A stretch of DNA of 64,000 bases from Balamuthia mandrillaris (taxonomy: Eukaryota > Discosea > Longamoebia > Balamuthiidae), in assembly GCA_031835245.1 (NCBI GenBank), contig JAVKOQ010000082.1, positions 1 through 64,000 on the forward strand, written 5' to 3'. Shown in pieces: positions 43,756 through 52,712 of the stretch. The notes under the pieces were generated by a model. It saw only the letters and a list, made by a program, of their open reading frames with translations. It made no database searches and was not told where the DNA came from. The translations under genes and the position numbers were made by a program. The stretch's first letter is position 1. Every line of letters starts with the position of its first letter.

Positions 43756-44627
43756 AACCATAACGTTTCTCAGCAAGCCGCTTGACAATAGCTAAGAATA
43801 GGATAGCAACAAAGTCAGGCCAACAGGAATTGAAGCTCTGTAATGCGGCTTCCCACAGTTGCGTCAATGTATGAAACACAGCCTCCACTGTGAGTCCCGC
43901 TCTAATAATACCAGCATTAGAATCTTCTTCAAGGGATGACGGAAGAAGGAAGCAGAAGAACGTACAAAGGAGGTGGAACAAGAAAACCATCATCCAACAG
44001 AGTAGGAACCAGATAATCCTTCACTCTATGGGTGGTAGTCGCCAAAATGATGGTCTTCAAACACATTCTAGCCGCCCGGCTTTTCTCCTTCAACAACGCA
44101 TTCTGTCGTGACAACGAAGAAGTCGCAGCAGAAGTTGACTCCAGCACCAATCGAAGGTGTTGTATCTCGGTCTTCAAGGATTGAAAGCTCTGCAACAGGG
44201 CACGAAGGTTATGCCGAGAGCAAGCCAAGCGATGGTGCTGCGGTTGCCAATAGCGCTCGTCCAACCAATGCAAGGCCGTTGATGCAGCCGACCTCAGAAT
44301 GGACAACGCGGGGAGGCGGCTGTGAGTGGCTCCGTGGCGCAGGTCTACCAGCAGCTGCGGTAGGCCCATCCGAGCGGCGATCTGTCCGACGGAGGTGGCG
44401 TAGGCGCCGCGTTGGGCAGAGTCCGCGAGGCCGTTGACGAAGCGGGTTAGGGCCATGGAGTACATTAGCTGAAGTTCTTTGGAGGAGCGAGTGGCAGGAG
44501 TGCTAAAAGTACGTTATTTGCATTGCATTTAGCGAACGTGAAGTGTAGAGAGCAGCAGCAAAGCAGCGGAGCAGAGGGCAGGCGGGAGAGAACGGACAGA
44601 GCGGAGAGAGCAGAGAGAGCAGAGAGA

Positions 44628-44668
<41 letters not shown>

Positions 44669-45100
44669 CAGAGAGAGAGACTGTGAAAGAAGAACATACG
44701 TGTCGACGAGTTGGATTTCTACAAGACTAGCGGTAGCCTCCACCGACACCGGAACCTTTCCTCTACTGCCCCACGCTCGGATCTTCAAAAGGAATCCAAA
44801 AAAAAAATGAGTCATGTGCACTCCCTCAAAGGAAAAAAAACACACACATACCCGTTTCACGGAGAGCGCTTTGAGCTCAGCGTCAGAGCCGAAAAGTCCG
44901 CTGTAGACCTGCTGCCACTCGGACCACGTTGCCCAAGGCACGCTACGCACGCAGGTGATGCCTTTGGCTATTTCTTTGCTGGCGGGGATGTGCATGCCCT
45001 TCTTCAGCATTTTTCTTTTCCGCGCCCCCACCGCGGGGAGCACCTTGCCTTGCGCCTCATCCCAAATGGCCTCCACCAGCGCCTTGCTCCCCTCGTTCAT
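42410..45100 (-). CDS. LAS1: LAS1-like pre-rRNA endonuclease
   Basis: Seven exons: 44852-45100, 44700-44782, 43966-44502, 43759-43901, 43426-43615, 42898-43310, 42410-42798; 2004 nt, 667 residues. N-terminal HEPN nuclease domain: VRSVPWATWSEWQQVYSGLF, AWGSRGKVPVSVEATASLVE, ALTRFVNGLADSAQ and the catalytic LVDLRHGATHSRLPAL (R-x3-6-H motif intact), then ALHWLDERYW. LAS1 with the Grc3 kinase cuts ITS2 of pre-rRNA in the nucleolus. The C-terminal half is helical with a Gln/Pro-rich tail, weakly conserved as usual. Divergent from the small membrane-protein gene across a TGTCGACA cluster. Confidence 0.9.
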
Positions 45101-45132
45101 TTTTCTTTCTTTCTTTCCTCTTTCCTCAGACG

Positions 45133-45246
45133 TGTCGACATGGTTATACATTATGTCGACAAATTTTAATGTCGACACTGAAAATAAGTGTCGACTTTCC
45201 ACGTTCGGTCAAACGCTGACGAAAGCGGACATCGTTACAGTCGACA
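45133..45246. promoter_or_regulatory. TGTCGACA cluster (three exact, two variants)
   Basis: Exact copies at 45133, 45154 and 45170, variants TGTCGACT at 45189 and AGTCGACA near 45239, in the divergent gap between LAS1 (-) and the small membrane-protein gene (+). Densest cluster of the motif in the window. Confidence 0.5.
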
Positions 45247-45581
45247 GAAAATATTCCTACCGCTTCCTTTTTCCTTTTTCCTTCGTATTTGCTGCTGATT
45301 TTTTGACGCGCGGAACCAAAAGAAAAAAAAACCAGGGAGAGTGACCCACGCCGCTTCGCCGCTCCCCCCCCTTTTTTTTTCTCTCCTTCTCGTTGGCTTG
45401 TCCTCTCGCTCTCTTTTTTCTTTTTGATTTATTTATTATTTTAAAAGTACGTCTCTTGCTTAACACTACCCGCTTTTTTGTTTTGTTTGCCTCACTCGCT
45501 GATTCTCTCTCGTCTCGCGTTCCCCCTTTGTTTTTTTTGTTCTCACAAAAATCTCTACTCAATCGACCACAAAAAACAAAG

Positions 45582-46490
45582 ATGGAAGTAGTGAAACCTT
45601 ACTTGGATGAGTGCCTAAAATACGGCCAGTGGGCGTTGGAGCAGCTTCAGCCCTACTTCGCTCAGTTGAAGGCTGAGTACTTGCCCTACCGCCACCACTA
45701 CACTCCCTATTTCAAGGCCGTCGGCTTGGTGGACCTCGCCCCCGAGCACGAGATTCTCGTCCTCAGTGGCCTCATCTCCTTTGTATTGCTGATCTTCACC
45801 ATTTTGTTCTGGCGACTCCTTTTCTCTTCCTCCTCCTCCTCCAAGAAGCAGAGCACCAAGGGCAACAGCAACACCAAGAAGCAAGCCGTTGCTGCATCTC
45901 CCTCGAAGAAAGCTGCCGCCAAGAAGAAGGCCACCGCCTCCAAGAAGAGCAATGACAGCGCGCCTGCCACCCCCAAGAAGGCCGAAGCCCAGAAGAAGAC
46001 CTCTCCTTCTTCCGAGAAGAAAGCCACCACCGCCGCTGCCAAGAAGAACAACACTGCTAACGCTAAGAAGCAACAGCAGAATAACAACGCAAAGAAGCAG
46101 CAGCAGCAAGAGCAGGAGCAGCAGACTAACAAGAAGGAAAGGAAGGCGGTCTTCCTGGGCATGGACGTCGACGACGGTGCTCAATACGGAGCCGAGGAGC
46201 ACACCGGAGGCACCCCCGTGCCAGCTGCCGCTGCCACCACTGGAGGCAAGAAGAAGCAGCAAAAGAACGCCAACAAGAAGGGCGAGAAGGCCGCCGCCAA
46301 GAAGGAAGAAAAGGCCAAGAAGGAGGAGTCCGCCGAGGAGGAGGATGATGGCTTCTTGACCCCTCCCAGCCAACGCCGACGCTCCGCCCGGAAGAACAAG
46401 GGACAGCCCCCCGAGTACCTCTCTCCTGGCGGCAAGATGGTGCAGCTCACCTCTCCTCGTCAACAACGTGCGGCCACCTCCTCTCCCTAA
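45582..46490 (+). CDS. Single-span membrane protein with long Lys/Ala-rich tail
   Basis: Single exon, 302 residues from the ATG after an A-rich leader (AAACAAAGATGG). Residues 1-60 are aromatic and helical (CLKYGQWALEQLQPYFAQL). One membrane segment at about 66-86 (LSGLISFVLLIFTILFWRLL) is followed by poly-Ser and a long Lys/Ala/Gln-rich disordered tail (KKAAAKKKATASKK). The end is SQRRRSARKNKGQPPEYL. The layout resembles ER proteins with a basic cytosolic tail that bind ribosomes or RNA, but no family is recognisable. Confidence 0.7.
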   Translation: MEVVKPYLDECLKYGQWALEQLQPYFAQLKAEYLPYRHHYTPYFKAVGLVDLAPEHEILVLSGLISFVLLIFTILFWRLLFSSSSSSKKQSTKGNSNTKKQAVAASPSKKAAAKKKATASKKSNDSAPATPKKAEAQKKTSPSSEKKATTAAAKKNNTANAKKQQQNNNAKKQQQQEQEQQTNKKERKAVFLGMDVDDGAQYGAEEHTGGTPVPAAAATTGGKKKQQKNANKKGEKAAAKKEEKAKKEESAEEEDDGFLTPPSQRRRSARKNKGQPPEYLSPGGKMVQLTSPRQQRAATSSP

Positions 46491-46625
46491 AAAATTAAAG
46501 TCGTACTTTTACTTGCGAAGAACAGAGCAACAAACGCTTTCTTGGTGTCTCTCTTCTTTGTTGCTTTTGTTGTTGGAATGCAAAGTGAAGATATGTTTCC
46601 TGGTTGTTACGCCGCATTCAACGGA

Positions 46626-46697
46626 AGCCCCATGGTGTAGTTGGTAACATGCGAGGTTCTGGTTCTCGCGCCCTCAGTTCGATTCTGGGTGGGGCTG
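46626..46697 (+). tRNA. tRNA-Gln (anticodon CTG)
   Basis: 72 nt, acceptor stem AGCCCCA/TGGGGCT, discriminator G, T-arm CTCAGTTCGATTCTGGG, anticodon loop TTCTGGT giving CTG. T-rich terminator downstream (TTTTTT at about 46708). No intron. Confidence 0.92.
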
Positions 46698-46821
46698 CAT
46701 CTACATTTTTTGTTCTTTTTTTGTTTGTCTTGTCTTTTGTTCTTTTTTTTGTTTGTCTTCGTCGAAAACATTCGTTCTGTTGTCCAACGTTCTCATTCAT
46801 CTCTTCATCGTTCTCTTCTTC

Positions 46822-48262
46822 TCAAGGAACATAATAAAGGACCTTATTTTTACCATCGAGTGAAGGTACTTCAGTCAAGAGAATCCGTTGTGGGTCCTAT
46901 AGGAGGTGTGTTTTTGGAGAATAAGATAACGAGAACGATGGTGGTTGTTGTTGGTTGGCATGGTTTGGTAACAAACCTTTGCGTGCAAGTATTGTAATAG
47001 TTGTTGATAGCTCTTCACGGGTTGGCCGTTGGGCAATCGGCGGTGAGGAAACTGATGATAGTACGTGCAACAAGGAACCACGGCAAAGGCTTTGTTGCTT
47101 TTTTTTTTTGTCGTTAGAATAGGCAACGCATAGAACAAGAAGCTGCAGAAACAAATGAAGATACAGAACAAAAAACAATAGCAAAAACAAAAAAACAAAC
47201 GTACTGCTCTAAAGCAAAGTCCACGATGGCCTCAGCGGCTTGGTCAGGATGCATTCCGACCACCACAGAGCACTCTTCTAAGACTCGTCTGAAGTTATTC
47301 CAGTCCAACGTTTCCTTTGCCTTTTCCACTTCTTCCAACTCCTCTTTGCTGAACGATTCGCTAGCATGTTCTTCCTCTTCCTCTTCTTCCTTTTGGATGT
47401 CGTTGTTGTCCTTGTCTTCTCTTATTTGAATGGTGTCGTTTTCTTTCTCCTCGGTTTCTTCTTCGTTTTGTGTCCGTGTCGTTGTATGTATGTTCGTTGC
47501 TGTTGAACTGTTGCTGTTGTCTCTTTGCTTCACAAAGCGATAGCCATCCTCCGCCAACAAGCGTCCTTCTTGTTCCACCTGTTTCTTCGCAACCAGCCCT
47601 TTCTCCGTCCACAAAACCGATTTGGCTTCCTTCAAAGCACTCTTCATCCTCAACTCGTTCGCTCTTCCTTCGTCCTCTCCTGTTGTTTGTTGCCACAACT
47701 CTCTTGCGAAGAACAACCGAAAGTGAGCAGGCTGCTGAACCTCCTCCGCACTTACGGGCGGCACCTCCGTGTCCAGGTAAGCTCTAAAGGGAGGAGCGCA
47801 GCGGTGGTAGACGCCATAGAGAAGGCGTCTCTGGTAGTGCTTCAGCTCGAGGGGACGAGGCTCCACGACGGTGCAGCTCACCCCATTCAGGTTTACAAGC
47901 TGAAAGGAGAGCTCTCCCTTGCCTCCCGCTACCTCCAGCACGCCTGCACCTTGCAGCAACCGCTCGCGCCCAAAGGTGTCTATCAACCAGCGCCGAAAAC
48001 AATTGGCCTTGTTCTTGTTCCTCACCTTCTTTCTTCTCTTCTTTGGCAGGGCACCACCGGTCGTTTGGGCCGTCTTTGCGGTCGTTGTTGGCGTTGTGGT
48101 GGTCTCTTGACGCAGCCGGGAGAGCTCCTCCGGGGCAGGATGCCTGAACTTGCACTCGGGGCCGAAGCTGCAATGCCCACCGAGCCTCAGCCAGTGGCGA
48201 CAAGCCGCCCGGAGCTTCATTGCAGAGGAGGAAGCATCAGCAGGGTCCTCCCTTTGTTGCAT
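46822..48262 (-). CDS. CCCH zinc-finger / SAM-dependent methyltransferase-like protein
   Basis: Three exons: 47205-48262, 46977-47097, 46822-46896; 1254 nt. N-terminal CCCH finger ([20 protein letters not shown], then H). The body has [20 protein letters not shown] and [17 protein letters not shown], a glycine-rich SAM-binding loop with an acidic residue at the end of the next strand (CTVVEPRPL). Then [35 protein letters not shown] and a short last exon ending [10 protein letters not shown]. This matches a conserved eukaryotic CCCH-methyltransferase family, probably acting on RNA; the substrate is not known to me. The start is uncertain: the ATG at 48262 lies inside the last exon of the ubiquitin-like gene upstream, and the two may be one gene. 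Confidence 0.75.
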
Positions 48263-49331
48263 TTCTTTTTCTTTTTCTTTTTCTTTTTTTTTTTGTAGAC
48301 CCCACCAATGCACATTGCCCTCTCTCCGTGATGTTGGCCGGCGGAGCCGAGGCATGCATCAGTCCACTTTCAATGGCTGGTTTCTGTAGGATGAAAGCGC
48401 TGTCCTCCAAGTTTAGCGACACCCCTGAAAAGGCCTCTCGTCCCTTTGATAAGGCTCGCGATGGTTTTGAAATAGGAGAAGGCAGGTGTTATCTCTCTCA
48501 GCCCAATCAACCATGTGCTGTCGCTGCCTCTACCCACCAGGACCGAGTCTTTGCTTTGCAACCCAATTTTCGCTCTCGGGTCTCTTTTCTTTCGTTCTCT
48601 CGTCTTGCATCGTACATCTCTCCTCTCTTGTCTTTCGTTCTCGCAAGAGCTGCGCTGATAAAGAGGAACAAGCAAAGGCGCTGAACACCATGAAATGTTG
48701 CAGTATTATTCTGAAGCCAACTTGGTTTCTCAAAAGCCTTCTTCCAAGCAACAGCCACAAGGACAAAAGGAAAACGGTCCAGTCCAATAACAACAACAAC
48801 AAGAGTTACGTGGCTCATCCTCTTCCTCCTCCTTTGTTTGTTTGGAGGAACTGGCTCTGTCTCTTCCTTGCTCCTTATGTTCAGCGGAACTTCCGGCCTC
48901 CCCTTCTTCCTTTGGTTGTTTGGAGGAACTTCCTTCTTCACTTCCTTCTTTCTGTTTTTGTTTGGAGCTTCCCTCCTTCTTCTTTTCTCTTTTGCTTTCC
49001 GCTCCACCCGCCAGCCCTTTCTCCACCCGTATAACGGCCTTTTGAGGGAGAGCGTAGTCGCTTAGCATTTTGCTGCTCAACAGCGCGCGTCTATCATGGT
49101 ACAAAACTTGTTCGTTCTCTTCTATCCCGGTTTCCTGTTTTTTTTTTTTAAAAAAAGTAATTAGAGTTTGGCCAAAGCTATAAAGAAAGAAAAAAAAAGC
49201 GTTACGTAGAAGATTTGCTCTTTCAGCTCGATGATGCTGAGGTCATCATCGACAAAAAGCGGGACGTCAGTCCAGCCGGAGGAGGCCGGAAAGCGAAGCA
49301 ACAGCTTTGCTCTTCCTTTCTTTTTGTTCAT
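48237..49331 (-). CDS. Ubiquitin-like domain protein (may be the 5' part of the gene downstream)
   Basis: Exons 49206-49331, 48810-49134 and 48237-48424 join with consistent phase. Residues 1-85 form a ubiquitin fold: [18 protein letters not shown], then [20 protein letters not shown] and [17 protein letters not shown] charged Ser/Lys/Glu linker follows ([11 protein letters not shown]). The third exon reads [20 protein letters not shown] and GQCALVG. It then either runs through a Lys-rich stretch to a stop at 48237, or splices (weak GTCTAC donor, 55-nt intron ending ACAAAG) in frame into the CCCH/methyltransferase sequence. The second model would make one ubiquitin-like/CCCH/methyltransferase protein and explains why the two reading frames overlap. 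Confidence 0.6.
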
Positions 49332-49430
49332 TCCCTGATGTTCGTCTTCACCGCTTCAAGTCCCAAATTGTGTTTCGCGTAACAGTAAAAATTGACCAAA
49401 AAAAGAAATAATTCATTTATTTACATCATT

Positions 49431-49545
49431 ACGTCATGATCATCTTAACAAGGAATTTAATGACGCAAGCTTCAAAACCTGACGCACACGTCAGCAGCTG
49501 TGTATGTGACATCACCCTTCTCCCTAGAAGGAAATCTTGACGTAA
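49431..49545. promoter_or_regulatory. Cluster of TGACG/ACGTCA elements in divergent promoter
   Basis: ACGTCA at 49431, TGACG at 49461 and about 49480, ACGTCA at 49488, TGACATCA at 49507, TGACGTAA at 49538, all within 115 bp between the ubiquitin-like gene (-, ATG 49331) and the acyltransferase gene (+, ATG 49568). They are CRE-like half and near-full sites, so bZIP control is inferred. Confidence 0.4.
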
Positions 49546-49567
49546 TGTTACAAACGGTAACAGAAAG

Positions 49568-51749
49568 ATGAAGAGACCCGCAGCAGCAAAGAATGGAGAT
49601 GGGAAGCACGGCCCCGCCAACACCGCGAGCGCAACCGTGCCGGCAAGGACAGGATGTCGCCGACGTCGGCGGGCCATGACAGTGGTCGGACAAGGCACCG
49701 TCCAAATGGAGCTCTCGGACCCTCGCTTCGTCTCCACCATTCACGCCGTCTTTCAATTCGCTGCCGGCTCCGCACTCCCTCCTCGCTCCGTCGTTGAAGA
49801 ACGCGTCCGCAAAGGTTCTCTTCCACTTCTTCTTCTTCTTCTTCTTCTCCTTCTTCTTTTTGCTTATTCCTTTTATTGTTTGTAGTCTTCCTACCACACC
49901 TTCGCTTCCGGTCCCGAGTCATCCTGGAGAAGGGCCGTGGCTACTGGGAAGAGGTCGACAACATGGATCTCTCTAGACACCTCTTTTACTCGCGGCTGCC
50001 TTTGCCGGGAAGCCCGCAAACCTTGGACCACCTGGTGGAAACAATGCTCGTGCGCCAGATGGACTTTAGCCGACCCGTTTGGGAGGTGCATTTCTTGTCT
50101 GGCTTTTTTGCTGGGGAGGGCGAGGAGGAGTCGTTTGCTTGCGTGGCGCGCATCCACCATGCCATTGGGGATGGCAACAGCTTAGTCCACCTTCTTTTTC
50201 AGCTGTTGGACCCTCCTTCCTCCCCTCTCTCCGCTTCTTCTGCCTCTTCTACTTCTGCTTCTGCTTCTGCTTCTTGTTCTTCTTGTTCTTCTTCTTGTTC
50301 TTCTTCTTCTTCTTCTTGTTCTTCTTCTTGTTCTTCTTCTTCTTCTTCTTCTTCTTCTTCTTCTTCTTCTTTTTCTGCTTGTTCTTCTTCTTCTGCTGCT
50401 GCTGCTGCTTCTGCACCTTCTACAGACAAACAACGAAAACAACGACCTTCTCCATCTTCTTCTGCTTTGTGGCGAAAACTGGTTTTCTTCCCGGTGGAAC
50501 TGATGGACAGAGGGACAGAACTGATGTGCAGTTTGTGGACGTGTCTATGCCTTCCTCTCTTTCCCAACGATACTCCCACTAGAATGAAGCTCGCTACTCC
50601 ATATCACCTCAGCACCACTCGACGAGTTGCTTGCACTAAAGCCTTGCCTTTGACCGAATTTAAACGAATGAAGAACGAGACATCGTTAGATAGCAACACG
50701 CCAAATACCACCATCAATGATCTATTGCTCGTGTTGTTGACAGGTTCCATCAGGAGATATCTTTTGGCAAAGAAAGATCCAGCAGTCATGTTGTCAACGG
50801 AGGAAGGAGGAGAGAAAGGAGGCACCGATACTTCGATTCTGTTGCGCGGATTCTTTCCGTTGGACATTCGGTCATTTGTGGGGCGGCGACGACTCGATTC
50901 AGAGATGGTGGAGCTTGCTAACCAGTACGCTTATATTCTTCGTCTTTTGTTTTTTCTCATAGCACTTCTGTTTCTTGTCTCTTATCCCTTTCTTTTGCTT
51001 CGTTTTTTTCTGCTCCGCAAGCAAAGATGGACAGTGGTGCCCTTCTCCTTTCCCATTCATCTCTCCGACCGCATTGAAATCCTTCGCACCTGCAAGCAAC
51101 AAGCCGATCAACTGAAACGCTCTACCGTGCCCATCATCCTACGTTACATCCAAGTAGTTGGCCGAACTCTTCTTTCTCATCACCTGATGGAACGTCTGGT
51201 CATGAGTCTGTTCAGCCGGTTCACGATGATGATGACTAACGTGATAGGCCCCTCGGTGGCGATGAGCCTATTTGGAGCTAAAGTGCACAAGATGATGTTC
51301 TACGTTCCAGCTGTGGTCGGCTCCGTCTTTACCTTCATCAGCTATGATGGCAAAGTAACCCTTGGCTTAACAGGTATGTTTGTTTTTTCGATTGGATGAA
51401 AGATCCTTCTGTGCATTACTTTCTTCTGCATCCTTCTCTTATCTTTACTTCTCTGCTCTATCTGAACAAGTTTATTTTGAATCAAACCACAACCACAGCG
51501 GACCCATCGGCGATTCCCGATCCAGAGTTTTTCATCCAGTGCTTGGAGGAAGAGTTTGATGACCTGAAGCACGACATCAAAAAACACCGAAAACGAACGA
51601 CAAACGCAAAAGAGCCAACACCAAACCAAACTCCCTCGTCGCTGTTGTTCGGTTGGGCGAAACACCTCCTGTGCATCACTTTCTTCTGCCTCCTCCTTCT
51701 CTTCTTCACTTTTCGACTCGTGGAGATAATTTCTTTATTTCGCCAATAA
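49568..51749 (+). CDS. Wax ester synthase / diacylglycerol acyltransferase (WS/DGAT family)
   Basis: Four exons: 49568-49814, 49886-50924, 51027-51373, 51499-51749; 1884 nt, 627 residues. The acyltransferase active-site motif H-H-x3-D-G is intact (RIHHAIGDG, about residue 173), preceded by MDFSRPVWEVHFLSG. The C-terminal half has the family NVIGPSVAMSLFG, VPAVVGSVFTFISYDGKVTLGLT and DPEFFIQCLEEEFDDLK blocks. Joins fatty acyl-CoA to long-chain alcohol or diacylglycerol for storage or surface lipid. Oddities: a Ser/Cys low-complexity insert at about residues 195-260 in the middle of the catalytic domain, and a C-terminal hydrophobic anchor (LCITFFCLLLLFFTF). Confidence 0.9.
50268..50410 (+). 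repeat. Coding TCT/TGT-TCT microsatellite (poly-Ser/Cys)
   Basis: In-frame TCT/TGT trinucleotide array within exon 2 of the WS/DGAT gene, coding Ser with scattered Cys. Length variation between alleles is likely. Confidence 0.85.
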
Positions 51750-51760
51750 TTTTTTTGGTT

Positions 51761-51866
51761 TGTCGACATTTCGCCACTAAATTGTTGATTACTAATAATT
51801 TATTCGGTTTGTCGACATTTCTACACTAAATTGTTTTTTGCCAATAATTTATCCGGTTTGTCGACT
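51761..51866. promoter_or_regulatory. Tandem 49-bp units each headed by TGTCGACA, upstream of exportin-7
   Basis: TGTCGACA at 51761 and 51810 and TGTCGACT at 51859 sit exactly 49 bp apart. The sequence between (ACATTT..CACTAAATTGTT..AATAATTTAT.CGGTT) is also repeated, so this is about 2.3 copies of a 49-bp unit. The rest of 51750-52373 is T-rich leader sequence with no gene. Confidence 0.6.
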
Positions 51867-52373
51867 TTTTTCGGATTTTTAAATTGATTTTCTTGGAAAT
51901 TTTTCGAAACCGATATAAAGTTTTTTTTATCGCACTAAGCAAACACCAGAAAAATAGGGAAGTGGCGCTTGACCCCCGCTTACCAATCCCTTTCATTTTT
52001 TTCTTCTGTGTGTGTGGTTCAAGGCCTTGTTGTTGTGATCCAACTTTTGTTTATTGTGTACGCGACTCTCTTCTTCTTCTTCTTCTTTTCTCTCTCTCTC
52101 TGTGTGTGCAAGATCACTGAAGCGTGTAAATCTTGTGTGAGGTCTTTCTTTCAAAGACACTGGTTATTCTTCTAACGCTGAAAAAAAAAAAAAAAATACT
52201 ACACAAAAAAATAACAGACAAAAAAAAAAACCCTCTCGCTCTTCTCTCCGCGCGGTTGTGTGTTTTGCTTGATTTTTTTTTCTTTCGGTTGGACTGAAAG
52301 AAAAGTCACTGCAGGATTGATTATCTTGTTGTTGAGTTTTTTTTTTTTGTTGGAGTGAAGAGAGAATAACACC

Positions 52374-52637
52374 ATGAACGCTCAACAACTCGCTCAAGTG
52401 GAAGAGTACGGTGAGAGGCTCTACGCTGCCACCAACCCACAGCAGAGGGAGGAGGCCACGCGCGCCTTGGAGCCCTTCTTGGAGCCCTCCAGCATCGAGA
52501 TCCTCTCCAAGGCCCAGTACGTGCTGGACAATTCCTCCTCTCCCTACGCCCAGCTGTTGGCTGCGCAGTGCTTCACCAAGATCGTCAATGAGCACTGGAA
52601 CAGCCTGAGTAAGAGCATGCGTCAGGACCTACGTACT

Positions 52638-52712
<75 letters not shown>

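Noticed and set aside
45640-46466. Long antisense frames opposite the Lys/Ala-rich membrane protein and opposite other GC-rich exons
   Set aside because: Shadow frames of codon-biased exons; low-complexity Leu/Gly or Cys/Phe composition and no splice or family support.
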